From positions 1 through 64,000 of the forward strand of contig JBDRZP010000003.1 in assembly GCA_039804025.1 (NCBI GenBank): a stretch of 64,000 nt of DNA. The letters are read 5' to 3'. The translations under genes and the position numbers were made by a program. The stretch is from a candidate division WOR-3 bacterium (GTDB lineage: Bacteria; Hydrothermota; Hydrothermia; Hydrothermales; JAJRUZ01). Shown piece after piece: positions 1-9,655 of the stretch (positions are counted from its first letter, which is position 1; the number at the start of each line of letters is the position of its first letter). The notes under the pieces are model-generated. The model had not been told where the DNA came from. It saw only the letters and a program-made list of their open reading frames with translations, and did not search any database.

Positions 1-965
1 AGACCTGAATACTTCATCATACCCATAATTCCAGCATAAAAGGGAAACTGGATTATTATTCCTGTTGATGCTTTTACTGAATTAAAAGTGGCTTTTAAAT
101 AAGAATATGGTGAAAAATGTAAAAAGAGGCCAGCAAAAAGAAATATAAAATTCAAAGTATTTAAATTTAAGGAAAATTCACCCTTTTTTATAATGTAAAA
201 GATGTTAATTAAAAAGATTAAAAAGAAAATCAAAGGGAAAATAAAAGAATTCTCGAGAATATTCAAAAAGAAGGGAAAAGTCTTTTTATCCTCTTCTTTT
301 TCTTCAAGTTCAGGAATTTCGCATTCAATTTTAATTTTGGATAAAAGAAATATAAAAAGAGGTAAAAAACTAACAAAAAGGAACCAAAGCAAAATATTTT
401 GTATGGAAAAGATAGTTTTAGAAATATTTATAACTCCTATTTTACTTTCAAGGAAGTGTCCCTTTGTTGCACAGGTTAATGGAGCACTGCCTGATAATCC
501 TCCGTGCCAGACTAAAAGTCCTGTATAAGCAGAAGCACATAAAAGAGGGTAATTTATATACTTATTTCTTTCTTTAAAGGATTTTCCTATTTCCTTTACA
601 AGAAGTGCTGAAGCAATAAGGGATAAACCCCAGTTGAAAAAAGCAAGAATCATTGAAAAAATTGAAGTAAAAACAATAAAAAATTCTTGACTTAAATTTA
701 AAGAGCTAATTTTTTTAATAATTCTTTTTAAAAGCGGTGATTCTGCTAAAGCACCCCCTGTAACAAGAATTAAAACCATTTGCATTGAAAAGGATAAAAG
801 TTCCCAAAAGGAATTCCCCCAGTAATAAATCATGTCAATAATAGAATTCTCTGTAAGGAAAGCCCCTAAAAGAATTGTAATAATTGTCAGAATCAAAACA
901 AAAATGAAGGGGTCAGGGTAAAATTTTTCAAAAAATAAAAAATAATATTTAAAAAACTTTTTCAT
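1..965 (-). CDS. atoE: Short-chain fatty acid transporter, AtoE family (3' end outside window)
   Basis: This is an inner-membrane carrier of the AtoE family, which takes up short-chain fatty acids such as acetoacetate or butyrate. I translated it from an ATG at 965. The N-terminus carries YPDPFIFVLILT, followed by GGALAESPLLKR, then the family signature VWHGGLSGSAPLTCATKG, and near the edge QFPFYAGIMGMMKYSGL. Several hydrophobic segments are evident. About 321 residues are visible; the family is about 440, so the C-terminal quarter lies off the left edge. The start overlaps the end of the upstream methyltransferase gene by 17 bp, so translation is probably coupled. The short plus-strand frame at 202-528 is antisense to this gene and was discarded. 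Confidence 0.88.
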   Translation of the reverse strand, partial: MKKFFKYYFLFFEKFYPDPFIFVLILTIITILLGAFLTENSIIDMIYYWGNSFWELLSFSMQMVLILVTGGALAESPLLKRIIKKISSLNLSQEFFIVFTSIFSMILAFFNWGLSLIASALLVKEIGKSFKERNKYINYPLLCASAYTGLLVWHGGLSGSAPLTCATKGHFLESKIGVINISKTIFSIQNILLWFLFVSFLPLFIFLLSKIKIECEIPELEEKEEDKKTFPFFLNILENSFIFPLIFFLIFLINIFYIIKKGEFSLNLNTLNFIFLFAGLFLHFSPYSYLKATFNSVKASTGIIIQFPFYAGIMGMMKYSG

Positions 966-1812
966 TTTTTATAGCAATAAATCTTGTTTCAAATGGATAA
1001 AACCTGAAAATTTTTAAAATTTTTTTTAATAACAATTTTTTTGAAGGCCTCATTTCTTCATCAAAAATGAAATTTTTTTTATAAATCTTAAAACCTGCTT
1101 TTTTTATTAATTTTTCAAGTTCAAAAAATTTAATAAAATTCAATTCTAAAAGAAAACTTTCAAGAAAAGGAATATCTTCCCATTTTTTATTTATTCTTTT
1201 TAAACCCTTTCTGTAAAAAAAATTTTTTATTAAAAACTTTGATAAATTTTTAGGTAAAAAAGGTATTAAAGGAACTTTAAAATGGGGTTCAAAGGGGAAA
1301 AAATAGTTAGGTATTGAAAGATATAAAATGCCGCCTATTTTTAATACTCTATTTACCTCTTTAAGAAAATTAAAGCTATCCCTAATGTGTTCAAGTGTGT
1401 GAGTACAAATAACAATATCAAAGGATTTATTTTTAAAGGGTAAAGCAAAACCATTACCTATAAGGGGTTTTATATTACTTTCTGCAAGTTTCTTTTTTAA
1501 ATTAACAACATAAACAAAATCTTTTTCAATATCTAAGGAAAAAACTTTTGCTTTTTTTTCTTCAAGTAAAAAAGAAATGTGGCCAAAGCCACATCCTAAA
1601 TCAAGAATTTTTTTATTTTTTAAAGAAAATTCACTATCTAAAAAGTTAACAAAAAAAGTATAATCTATTTTCAAATCAGATTTTGATTTTAGATATTTCT
1701 CCTTTTCACCTTTTTCCCAATTAGGCATTGAGAGTTTCATCCAGTCCTCATTTTTTTCAGTAATCTCTTTAATTTTCTGATAAATTTTTTCTTTTAGATA
1801 ATCATTATTCAT
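949..1812 (-). CDS. Class I SAM-dependent methyltransferase
   Basis: This 287-residue methyltransferase has a Rossmann fold of the Methyltransf_11 type. Motif I, LDLGCGFGHISFLLEE, lies near residues 70-85. An acidic strand end, FSLDIEKD, follows, and the post-motif CTHTLEHIRDSFNFLKEVNR with KIGG lies near residues 135-160. The C-terminal 100 residues are rich in Phe and Lys and may bind a lipid-linked or sugar substrate, but nothing identifies it. It overlaps the FemAB-like gene upstream by 4 bp and the transporter gene downstream by 17 bp, so it belongs to the 5,036-to-1 operon. Its setting beside NeuC and acyltransferases suggests modification of a cell-surface glycan (inference). Confidence 0.85.
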   Translation of the reverse strand: MNNDYLKEKIYQKIKEITEKNEDWMKLSMPNWEKGEKEKYLKSKSDLKIDYTFFVNFLDSEFSLKNKKILDLGCGFGHISFLLEEKKAKVFSLDIEKDFVYVVNLKKKLAESNIKPLIGNGFALPFKNKSFDIVICTHTLEHIRDSFNFLKEVNRVLKIGGILYLSIPNYFFPFEPHFKVPLIPFLPKNLSKFLIKNFFYRKGLKRINKKWEDIPFLESFLLELNFIKFFELEKLIKKAGFKIYKKNFIFDEEMRPSKKLLLKKILKIFRFYPFETRFIAIKNEKVF

Positions 1813-2813
1813 AGAGGAGCTCTATAGAGGGGAAAGAAAAACTCATCTTTTATAGGTCCCATTTTTTTTCTTTCTTCAACCAGTTCATTATAAACTTTTT
1901 CGTTATGAATTACACCGTAAACATAGTATGGAAGATGCCAGTTTGAAAATCCTGATTTGAATAAAAAAAGTTCATCCTCTCCTTTCATTCCTCCACCAAG
2001 ATGCATTATTTCAAAACCTTTTTCTTTTGCAAATTTAATTGCTTCATAAATTATGATACGGTTTCCTCCATAGTTTCTATAATTAAAATTTGAACCAGTA
2101 AGAAAATAGTGGAAAAATTTATTATAACTTAAAAAAAGCGAGGAAGAAATGGGGATTTCCTTTAAAAAAGCAATAAATATATAGGCATTTTCAAAACTTG
2201 AAACTAATTCTTTTATTAACCATAAAGGAAAAAAATAGAAATCCCTTGCATTTTTTCTTCTCATCGTTTCAATGTAAAGGGTATAGAAAATTTCTATATC
2301 CCTATCTTCTCTCGATATTTTTACTTCAACCCCCTCTTTTATTGCCCTTTTTATTCTTGCTCTGTGATCCCTTCTTAAATTTTTTACAATCTTTTCAAAT
2401 TTCTCTCTTAAGTCAATAAAAACACTGAAAGTAACAAAATTGGTAATAAAATTCTCCTGAATCAAAGATTTATCGAAAAAATAGGGGTGAAGCCTTCCAA
2501 ATTCAGCTACAATTTTATTATCCAAAAGAAAAATTTTTAATTCCTTATAAAATTCTTTTGTAAGTGAATGCTTATCTTGTGATTCTACAAGCAAACCTCC
2601 ACAACCGTAAGGAGTTGATATATCAAAAAAATTGTTAGACTTTATTTTTCGCTTAATAAAAGGAGAAAAAACTTTTCCTTTATCATTTTCATAATAAAAA
2701 AACAAGGGCTCACCATCTTCGTATTTTGAAAAAATTTCAATATATTTTGGAGTGTAAAATATATCAGGCAAAGAAATGTTATGAAAATTCTTACCTTCAA
2801 AGATTTGAAGCAT
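1809..2813 (-). CDS. FemAB-like / GNAT-fold acyltransferase, copy 1
   Basis: This 334-residue protein resembles the FemAB-related GNAT-fold transferases, which attach amino acids or acyl groups to peptidoglycan or surface sugars. Visible family traits are NLRRDHRARIKRAIKEGVEV near residues 143-162, an aromatic core with FFHYFLTGSNFNYRNYGGN, and the strand LGGGMKGEDELFLFKSGFS near the C-terminus. The gene is a paralogue of the next gene upstream: both share the N-terminal TPYGCGG / SPYGACG element and the C-terminal LGGG...FK.GFS block. The substrate cannot be told from the sequence. The intergenic gap to the second copy is about 43 bp. Confidence 0.75.
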   Translation of the reverse strand: MLQIFEGKNFHNISLPDIFYTPKYIEIFSKYEDGEPLFFYYENDKGKVFSPFIKRKIKSNNFFDISTPYGCGGLLVESQDKHSLTKEFYKELKIFLLDNKIVAEFGRLHPYFFDKSLIQENFITNFVTFSVFIDLREKFEKIVKNLRRDHRARIKRAIKEGVEVKISREDRDIEIFYTLYIETMRRKNARDFYFFPLWLIKELVSSFENAYIFIAFLKEIPISSSLFLSYNKFFHYFLTGSNFNYRNYGGNRIIIYEAIKFAKEKGFEIMHLGGGMKGEDELFLFKSGFSNWHLPYYVYGVIHNEKVYNELVEERKKMGPIKDEFFFPLYRAPL

Positions 2814-2856
2814 GTTAAGATTTTAACAGAAATTAATTTTTCTTATCAATTTTTAA

Positions 2857-3885
2857 TTATATATCCCTATACTGGGGAAAGAGTGTGGGCATATCTTTAT
2901 AATCCTTATATTTTATGAATTCAAATGTAAGTTCTTTGTAAACATCAGGGAAATAAATTTTTTTTGAAATTATATAATTTTTTTCTTTTTTAGAAAAACC
3001 TCTTTTAAAATCCAATAAAGAGTCCGGCTTTCCTCTTCCTCCTCCAAGGGAAAAATATTTAAATTTTTTAAAATTTTCCTTTATAAAACACCAGAAAAGA
3101 AAATGAGTAGAACCTTTAGTTTTATAGCCTTCTTCACTTAACCCACCTAAAAAATAATGGGAAAAAATGTTATATTTTAAAAATAAACCAGAGGACAAAA
3201 TATTTTTATCTTTAAAAATGAAATAAAAAGAAGAAAAATCTTTTGTGCTAATTTTTTTAAAAAATTCAAAAGGGAAAAAATGCCTTCTTTCTCCCTGTTT
3301 TACTTTTAAAGTATTTATATAAACATCATAAAAAATTTTTATATCTTCAATTTTATTTGATATTAGAAATTCAAAATTATTTTTTTCAGCAAACCTTATA
3401 TTTCTTCTTACATTTTCATTAAAACTTTTAAAAATACTTTCAGTATCATTAAATTCAGAGAAATCAATGTATACTAAAGGAGATATTACTAAAAGTTCAT
3501 AATAATCACTTAAAGGAATATGATTTTCAATTAAGGGATGAAATCTAACAAATTCTGAAACAGTTTTTGTATCGGTAAAATAATCCCTTAACTTCTTAAA
3601 AATTTTTCTAACATCACCTTTAAAAAGAGGTCCACAAGCACCATAAGGGGAAGTTATATCAGAATAATCCCTGTATTTATCAGGAACATAAGGTAAATTA
3701 GTGAAAGATCTTCTAATATAGGGATAAAAAAATCTTAAAGATTCATCTTCATAATATATTGCTTCAACTCTTCCAGGTTCTATTATTGTATTTATCTCCA
3801 AAAAGTCATAAGTAAAAAAGGTATCAGTATTTTCAAAATTTTTAAGAATATTCTCCCATTCCTCTTTTGTGTTAATTACTCTCAT
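2857..3885 (-). CDS. FemAB-like / GNAT-fold acyltransferase, copy 2
   Basis: This 342-residue protein is the second member of a tandem pair of FemAB-like transferases. It shows NVRRNIRFAEKNNFEF (residues about 170-185), FSHYFLGGLSEEGYKTKGST in the core, and FSLGGGRGKPDSLLDFKRGF near the end. The two copies are clearly diverged, so they may act on different acceptors or successively on one glycan. It overlaps the NeuC-like gene upstream by 4 bp (its ATG lies within the last codons), so it is translated from the same mRNA. The function is inferred from fold and neighbourhood only. Confidence 0.75.
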   Translation of the reverse strand: MRVINTKEEWENILKNFENTDTFFTYDFLEINTIIEPGRVEAIYYEDESLRFFYPYIRRSFTNLPYVPDKYRDYSDITSPYGACGPLFKGDVRKIFKKLRDYFTDTKTVSEFVRFHPLIENHIPLSDYYELLVISPLVYIDFSEFNDTESIFKSFNENVRRNIRFAEKNNFEFLISNKIEDIKIFYDVYINTLKVKQGERRHFFPFEFFKKISTKDFSSFYFIFKDKNILSSGLFLKYNIFSHYFLGGLSEEGYKTKGSTHFLFWCFIKENFKKFKYFSLGGGRGKPDSLLDFKRGFSKKEKNYIISKKIYFPDVYKELTFEFIKYKDYKDMPTLFPQYRDI

Positions 3886-5036
3886 TCAATATTTAGTTTT
3901 TTATTAAAAATCTCTTTCTTTGTATAATTTTTAAAAAAATTTATTATAACCTTTTTAATTATCAAATCACCCCTTATTCTTTTAAAGGGTAAAGGAATAA
4001 ATTTAGGTAATTTACCCTTTAAAATCTTTTCTATTGAGTCTTCAATTTCCTCTAATTTTAAAGCATTATAAATGTAACCTCCCCTTTCCCTTAATTCTGT
4101 TCTTCTCCCTACAGTAATAACAGGAATTTTAAATAGACATGCTTCATAAAGGGCACTTGATGAGTTTCCTATCATAAATTTTGCATTTTTCATTAAAGAA
4201 ATAAATTCTCTATAGGGTAAATTATCAATTAAAATAAAATTTCCTCTCTGAGCTTCACTAAAAAGAAAATTTCTCATTTCCCTTCCCCCTGGATCATTGT
4301 TTGGAGAAATAGCTACAAAGGGTAAATTAAATTTAAAAAGGACTTTAAGGATAATTCTAAGTTCCTCCAAGGATTTTTCCTTTTCAAAGGGAAAGGGATG
4401 ATGGATTAAAAGAACATATTCTTTTTCCTTTAATAAATTATATTTATTTTTTAAAATTTTATAATCAGGAATCTCTTTAAAATCAAGAGAATAAATTCCA
4501 AGATTTCCCACTACGAAAATTCTTCTTTTATCCTCTCCCATTTTAATTAGATTTTTTTTACTATTTATAGTAGCAGGGAAATGAATATGAGCAAGTTTTG
4601 AAATACAGTGTCTTATATATGTATCAGGCAACATAAAGGAAGTATTATCTCCACCATGGATATGGGCAAGAGGAACCATTAAAAAATTTGCTGAAAGAGC
4701 AGCAGCAAGAACTTCAATCCTATCTCCTAAAACAAAAACTATGTCAGGTTTTAAAATTTTAAATACATGGGTAAACTGGATAATTCCATTTCCAAGAGAA
4801 ATAGGGAAGACTTCATTAAGATCAGAATCTAAATGGAAGGGAACTTCATAATCTATATTAAAACCATCATTAATTATATCATTTTTTGTTAAGCCAAAAA
4901 AGGGTGAAAGGTGAGAACCTGTAACAACAAGTTTAAAATCAAACTCAGGAGAATCTTTAAAAGTTTTCAAAACAGGGTATAAAAGCCCGTATTCAGCCCT
5001 CGAACCTGTTATGAAAACTGTTTTTATTTTTTTCAT
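3882..5036 (-). CDS. neuC: UDP-N-acetylglucosamine 2-epimerase, hydrolysing (NeuC type)
   Basis: This 384-residue enzyme belongs to the NeuC branch of UDP-HexNAc 2-epimerases, which convert UDP-GlcNAc (or a UDP-diacetylbacillosamine relative) into a ManNAc-type sugar plus UDP, feeding sialic or legionaminic acid synthesis. Evidence is the N-terminal TGSRAEYGLLYPVL, the VLGDRIEVLAAAL strand, LAHIHGGD (the NeuC form, unlike the AHVEAGLRS of WecB), and MIGNSSSALYEA for UDP binding near the C-terminus. Length fits the family. It is the first gene of the leftward operon and diverges from the V-ATPase gene across 65 bp. No NeuB or CMP-transferase is in this window, so the end product is unknown. 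Confidence 0.87.
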   Translation of the reverse strand: MKKIKTVFITGSRAEYGLLYPVLKTFKDSPEFDFKLVVTGSHLSPFFGLTKNDIINDGFNIDYEVPFHLDSDLNEVFPISLGNGIIQFTHVFKILKPDIVFVLGDRIEVLAAALSANFLMVPLAHIHGGDNTSFMLPDTYIRHCISKLAHIHFPATINSKKNLIKMGEDKRRIFVVGNLGIYSLDFKEIPDYKILKNKYNLLKEKEYVLLIHHPFPFEKEKSLEELRIILKVLFKFNLPFVAISPNNDPGGREMRNFLFSEAQRGNFILIDNLPYREFISLMKNAKFMIGNSSSALYEACLFKIPVITVGRRTELRERGGYIYNALKLEEIEDSIEKILKGKLPKFIPLPFKRIRGDLIIKKVIINFFKNYTKKEIFNKKLNIE

Positions 5037-5101
5037 ATTTTTTATTATAATTAAAACTTAAAAAATTATTAAAAACAATTTTATACCATAAGGAGGAAAA
5101 A

Positions 5102-6511
5102 ATGGAAAAACTTTCTACAAAAGAATATCAGACAGTCTCTTATATATCAGGTCCTCTATTATTTCTTGAAGGGGCGAAAGATTTTTCCTATGCAGCACTT
5201 GTAGAAATAATAATGCCAGATGGAACGAAAAGAAAGGGACAGGTTCTTGAAGTATCTGAAAAATACGCTGTAATTCAGGTTCTTGAAGGAACACTTGGAC
5301 TTGATGTGGCTTCAACTAAGGTAAGATTTCTGGAAGATCAGGTTCATATAGGTGTTTCAAGAGAACTTATAGGAAGGATTTTTAACGGAAGAGGTGAGCC
5401 AATAGATGGACTCCCTGCTCCAACACCTGAAAAAAGATTACCGATAGTAGGTGCTGCTATAAATCCAATTGCAAGGGATAAACCTTCTGACTTTATTCAG
5501 ACTGGAATTTCTGCAATTGATGGATTCAATACTTTAGTGAGAGGACAAAAATTACCAATCTTTTCAGGGGCAGGACTCCCCGCAAATGAAATAGCAGCAA
5601 TGATAATGAAGTATGCAAAAGTAAGAGGAGAAGGGGAGGAATTCTTGATAATTTTTGCAGCAATGGGTTTAACTTCAAGGGAATATGCATATTTTATGAA
5701 GGAATTTAAAGAAAGTGGAGCACTCGGTAGAATAGTTGCTTTTGTCAATCTTGCTGATGACCCTGCAGTAGAAAGACTTTTAACCCCAAGATTTGCTCTT
5801 ACAGTTGCAGAATATTTTGCCTTTGAACTTGATTACCACGTTCTTGTGATTTTATCTGATATGACAAATTACTGTGAAGCTTTAAGAGAAATTGGAGCAG
5901 CAAGAGAAGAAGTTCCAGGAAGAAGAGGTTACCCAGGGTATATGTATACAGACCTTGCAACTTTGTATGAAAGAACAGGAAGAATAAGGGGTAAAAAGGG
6001 GTCAATAACTCAGATACCAATTTTAACAATGCCAGATGATGACATCACTCATCCAATTCCTGACCTTACAGGTTATATTACAGAAGGTCAGATTGTTTTA
6101 TCAAGAGAACTTCACAGAAAGGGGATATTTCCTCCAATTGATATTTTGATGAGTTTATCAAGACTTATGAACCTGGGAATTGGTGAAGGGAAGACTCAAC
6201 CCTATCACAGGGAATGGAAAGACCAGCTTTATGCTTGTTATGCAAGGGGAAGAGATTTAAGAAGGCTTGTTGCTATTATCGGAGAAGATGCTTTAAGTGA
6301 AATGGATAAAAAATATTTAAAACTAGCTGATGAATTTGAAAATGTTATGTTGAATCAAAGAGATAAAGAAAGGTCAATTGAGGAAACTTTTGAAATAGGA
6401 TGGAATTTAATGGGAATGTTACCCAAAACAGAACTCTCTAAAATTAAAAGAAAATATCTTGAGGAATTTTATAAACAATGGATACCACAGCAAGCAAAAG
6501 AAGCCTATTAA
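5102..6511 (+). CDS. atpB: V/A-type ATP synthase subunit B
   Basis: This 469-residue protein is the non-catalytic nucleotide-binding B subunit of the V1/A1 head. It has the N-terminal beta-barrel ([16 protein letters not shown]), [14 protein letters not shown], and the degenerate P-loop [15 protein letters not shown] in place of a Walker A Lys, which separates B from the catalytic A subunit. [14 protein letters not shown] and the C-terminal helical domain complete it. A strong Shine-Dalgarno AGGAGG at 5,091-5,096 sets the ATG at 5,102. Subunits A, D, E, I and K are absent from the window: the gene stands alone before glutamate dehydrogenase, which is unusual because V-ATPase genes are normally clustered. 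Confidence 0.95.
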   Translation: MEKLSTKEYQTVSYISGPLLFLEGAKDFSYAALVEIIMPDGTKRKGQVLEVSEKYAVIQVLEGTLGLDVASTKVRFLEDQVHIGVSRELIGRIFNGRGEPIDGLPAPTPEKRLPIVGAAINPIARDKPSDFIQTGISAIDGFNTLVRGQKLPIFSGAGLPANEIAAMIMKYAKVRGEGEEFLIIFAAMGLTSREYAYFMKEFKESGALGRIVAFVNLADDPAVERLLTPRFALTVAEYFAFELDYHVLVILSDMTNYCEALREIGAAREEVPGRRGYPGYMYTDLATLYERTGRIRGKKGSITQIPILTMPDDDITHPIPDLTGYITEGQIVLSRELHRKGIFPPIDILMSLSRLMNLGIGEGKTQPYHREWKDQLYACYARGRDLRRLVAIIGEDALSEMDKKYLKLADEFENVMLNQRDKERSIEETFEIGWNLMGMLPKTELSKIKRKYLEEFYKQWIPQQAKEAY

Positions 6512-7779
6512 AAGGTATTGAAAAAGACGAAATCTGGGGGCCAGTTTTTAAAATGGTCGCCCAGCAGGTGGAAAAGGCGTTTTATACTGGTAATCTGAAC
6601 GAAAAATATTTTGAAACAATTCTTGAACCTGAAAGAGTTTTAAGAGTCTCTATACCTGTTGTAATGGATAATGGGGAAATTAAATGTTTTGCAGGTTACA
6701 GAGTTCAGCATTCAACAGCAAGAGGACCTGCAAAGGGTGGTATAAGATATCATCCTGATGTGACTCTTGATGAAATAGCAGCTCTTTCAGCCTGGATGAG
6801 TTTTAAAAATGCACTTGTTAATATACCATTCGGAGGTGGTAAAGGAGGAATAAAAGTTGACCCTTCAAAACTCTCTCATGGAGAGTTAATAAGATTGACA
6901 AGGAGATACACATCAGGGATTTTACCATTAATAGGACCATATAGAGATGTCCCTGCTCCTGATGTTAATACAAATGATATGATAATGGATGTTATTATGG
7001 ATACTTATTCTATGTTTCAGGGTTTTACAACACCCAGTATAGTAACAGGAAAATCTGTTTCTCTTGGTGGTTCTGTAGGAAGAAGGGAAGCCACAGGGAA
7101 GGGAGTTTTTTTTGTTACAAAAGAATTTTTGAAAATAAAAAATAAAGACTTGGAAAAACAAAAAATTGCAATTCAGGGTTTTGGAAATGTAGGTTCTGTT
7201 GCAGCTTTATCTTTTTATGATGCTGGTGCAAAGGTGTGTGCTGTAACTGATGTTTCAGGGGGTCTTTTTAATAAAAATGGACTAAACATCCAAAAAATTT
7301 TGAAATTGATACAAGAAAAAAAATTTTTAAAGGAAATAAAAGGTGAAGGTGATTTTATAGAAAATAAAGATCTCTTTGAGCTGGATGTAGATATACTTGT
7401 TCCTGCTGCTCTTGAAAGACAGATAACTGAAAAAAATGCTGAAAAAATAAAAGCCTTTTTAATAGTTGAGGGTGCGAATGGACCTACAACTCCTGAGGCA
7501 GAGAAAATTCTTCTGGATAAAGGAATTTACATAATTCCTGACATTCTCGCTAATGCAGGTGGTGTTATTGTTTCTTATTTTGAATGGGTTCAGGATTTAC
7601 AGTATTATTTCTGGAAAGAAAAAGAAATTTTTGAAAAACTCGAGGAAATTTTGATAAATGCTTTAAAAGAAGTTATCAAGAAATCTGAAGAATTAAAAAC
7701 TGATTTGAGAACTTCAGCTCTTATAATAGGTTTATCAAGAATAATAGATGCAATAGAAAGGAGGGGAATTTTCCCATAA
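6478..7779 (+). CDS. gdhA: Glutamate dehydrogenase (Glu/Leu/Phe/Val dehydrogenase family)
   Basis: This enzyme interconverts glutamate and 2-oxoglutarate with NAD(P). Diagnostic parts are [20 protein letters not shown], the catalytic-lysine region [39 protein letters not shown] and the dinucleotide fold [11 protein letters not shown]. The C-terminus has [11 protein letters not shown] and [12 protein letters not shown]. The ATG at 6,478 overlaps the V-ATPase B gene by 34 bp and has GAGGA about 12 nt upstream; a second ATG at 6,553 would also leave the catalytic domains whole. At 433 residues it matches the hexameric small GDHs common in thermophiles. The next gene overlaps its stop codon. Confidence 0.93.
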   Translation: MDTTASKRSLLKGIEKDEIWGPVFKMVAQQVEKAFYTGNLNEKYFETILEPERVLRVSIPVVMDNGEIKCFAGYRVQHSTARGPAKGGIRYHPDVTLDEIAALSAWMSFKNALVNIPFGGGKGGIKVDPSKLSHGELIRLTRRYTSGILPLIGPYRDVPAPDVNTNDMIMDVIMDTYSMFQGFTTPSIVTGKSVSLGGSVGRREATGKGVFFVTKEFLKIKNKDLEKQKIAIQGFGNVGSVAALSFYDAGAKVCAVTDVSGGLFNKNGLNIQKILKLIQEKKFLKEIKGEGDFIENKDLFELDVDILVPAALERQITEKNAEKIKAFLIVEGANGPTTPEAEKILLDKGIYIIPDILANAGGVIVSYFEWVQDLQYYFWKEKEIFEKLEEILINALKEVIKKSEELKTDLRTSALIIGLSRIIDAIERRGIFP

Positions 7780-8690
7780 AAAAAGTAAGTGTATTAATAC
7801 CAGGTTACAACGAAGCAGAAAATATTGATGATTTAATAAAAGAGATTGAAGATTTTATAAATAAATTTAACTTAAAAGACTGGGAATTTATATATATAGA
7901 TGATGGATCCACTGATAACACAAGAGAAAAAATAAAACCTTACCTAAAGGAAAAAAATTATCTAAAATTTGTTTCCTATAGAAGAAATATGGGAAAAACT
8001 TATGCTTTGCAAAAGGGAATGGAATTAGCAGAAGGTGAAATATTTATAATTTTTGATGCTGACCTTCAGTTTACTTTTGAAGATGCTAAAAGGCTCGTTG
8101 ATAAAATTGAAGAAGGATTTGACATAGTTTGTGGTAAAAAAACTGGAAAATATAATAAAAAAATTGTTTCTTTTTTCTATAATAATCTAACGAGACTTCT
8201 TTTTAATGTCCCTGCTACTGATATGAACTCTATTAAAGCAATAAGAAGGAAAGTTTTAGAAGAAGTTCCTTTAAGAAAGGATTGGCATCGTTATATTGTT
8301 GTATGGGGATGGGAATATGGATTTTCTGTTACTGAAATTAAAGTCACTTTAAGACCAAGAAGGCATGGGAAGAGTAAGTACAGAGGTTTAAAGAGAATTT
8401 TAATAGGCTTTCTTGACCTTATTGCTGTAAAAATTCAAATTTCTTTTATGAGAAAACCAATGTTACTTTTTGGCACTCTTGGAATTTTTTCCTTTATTAC
8501 AGGACTAATAGGTGCTATGATTGGAATTTATTTAAAATATTATATCCATAAAAAAGTGAGACTTATTTCAATAATTTTCCTTTTAGCTCTCTTTTCCCTG
8601 CTTGGGCTTTTATTTTTTGTGGTTGGTTTTCTTGGTGAGGCTATAGCTGGAATTTATGATAGGCTTGATAGATTAGAAAGAAAAAAATGA
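7776..8690 (+). CDS. GT2 glycosyltransferase with C-terminal membrane anchor (non-standard start)
   Basis: This family 2 glycosyltransferase resembles polyprenyl-phosphate mannosyl/glucosyl transferases (DPM1/GtrB type). From the start it reads [19 protein letters not shown], then FIYIDDGSTDNT, YRRNMGKTYALQKG and FDADLQ (the DXD-like site). Two hydrophobic helices near residues 235-290 anchor it in the membrane. The frame is open back to 7,704 but contains no ATG, GTG or TTG before residue 72. A Shine-Dalgarno AGGAGG at 7,759-7,764 precedes an ATA at 7,776 that overlaps the gdhA stop codon, so I place the start there. Starting at 7,989 would delete the UDP/GDP-binding half, so the longer form is surely the real protein. 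Confidence 0.82.
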   Translation: MKKVSVLIPGYNEAENIDDLIKEIEDFINKFNLKDWEFIYIDDGSTDNTREKIKPYLKEKNYLKFVSYRRNMGKTYALQKGMELAEGEIFIIFDADLQFTFEDAKRLVDKIEEGFDIVCGKKTGKYNKKIVSFFYNNLTRLLFNVPATDMNSIKAIRRKVLEEVPLRKDWHRYIVVWGWEYGFSVTEIKVTLRPRRHGKSKYRGLKRILIGFLDLIAVKIQISFMRKPMLLFGTLGIFSFITGLIGAMIGIYLKYYIHKKVRLISIIFLLALFSLLGLLFFVVGFLGEAIAGIYDRLDRLERKK

Positions 8691-9655
8691 GAATTCTTAT
8701 AACCGGTGCAGGCGGTTTTATTGGGAGTCATTTAGTGGAGCATTTGAGTAAAAAATTCAAAATTTTTGCCTTTTTAAGATATAATTCTCAGGGTGATATT
8801 CAAAATCTTAAGTTTTTAAATAAAGAAAATTTTAAAAATATAGAAATAGTTTTTGGTGATTTAAGAGCAAGAGAGGAAATTGAAAAGGTTATTAAAAAAG
8901 TAAACCTTGTTATAAATCTTGCAGCAAATATATCTGTTAAAAGGTCCTTTGAAAATCCTGAAGAAGTTTTTTTCAATAATACTTTAATAACTTTTAATAT
9001 TTTAAATGCCTTAAAAAAAAATAAAATCCCCTTGATTCATTTTTCAACCTCAGAAGTATATGGAAATCCAGAAAAGTTACCAGTTAAAGAAAAAGATAGT
9101 AAAAATGCCTTATCACCTTATGCTGCCTCAAAAATTGCTTGTGATGAGCTTGTAAAGTCAATATGTAATTATGAAAATATTCCCTTTTTAATTTTAAGAC
9201 CCTTTAATACTTATGGGCCAAGACAATCAATAAGATCAGTTATTCCATGGATAATATATGAAATACTGAACTCAAAAGTAATAAAAATTGGAAATTTAAA
9301 CACAAAAAGGGATTTTCTTTATGTTAAGGATCTTGCTAAAATAATTGAAAAATTGATTGAAAAGGAATACTTTAAAGGTGAAGAAGTAAATATATGTTCT
9401 GGAAGATCTTATTCTGTTGGGGAAATAATTAAGTTTTTGTTTGAAATATCAGGAATAGAAAAGAAAATAAAAGAATTAGAAGTAAGAAAAAGACCTTTTA
9501 AAAATGAAATTATGGAATTGAGAGGGGATAACAGTAAGATATGCAAAATATTGGGTGAGATTAACTTAACAAATTTCAAGGAAGGGCTTAAGGGAACTTT
9601 TGAATTTTATAAAAAAACTGGATTTGAATCCCCTTCAAATTTCAGTTTACTTTGA
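8687..9655 (+). CDS. NAD-dependent sugar-nucleotide epimerase/dehydratase (LegB-like)
   Basis: This 322-residue extended SDR has the Rossmann motif ITGAGGFIGSHLVEHL at the N-terminus, FSTSEVYGNP and the catalytic YAASK (Tyr-X3-Lys) near residue 150. LRPFNTYGPRQSIRSVIP and GNLNTKRDFLYVKDL are closest, from memory, to the LegB group of UDP-GlcNAc 4,6-dehydratases used for legionaminic acid and similar sugars. A relationship to that pathway would fit the NeuC homologue at 3,882, but the exact reaction is not proven by sequence. It overlaps the GT2 gene upstream by 4 bp and the GT9 gene downstream by 4 bp, forming one translational unit. Confidence 0.82.
   Translation: MRILITGAGGFIGSHLVEHLSKKFKIFAFLRYNSQGDIQNLKFLNKENFKNIEIVFGDLRAREEIEKVIKKVNLVINLAANISVKRSFENPEEVFFNNTLITFNILNALKKNKIPLIHFSTSEVYGNPEKLPVKEKDSKNALSPYAASKIACDELVKSICNYENIPFLILRPFNTYGPRQSIRSVIPWIIYEILNSKVIKIGNLNTKRDFLYVKDLAKIIEKLIEKEYFKGEEVNICSGRSYSVGEIIKFLFEISGIEKKIKELEVRKRPFKNEIMELRGDNSKICKILGEINLTNFKEGLKGTFEFYKKTGFESPSNFSLL

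Noticed and set aside
202-528. 108-residue plus-strand protein
   Set aside because: It is antisense to the AtoE-family transporter, whose frame has family motifs.
7704-7989. GDH-GT2 fusion by programmed frameshift at the A7 run
   Set aside because: The A7 run lies after the first base of the gdhA stop codon, and a separate start with a strong ribosome binding site explains the data more simply.
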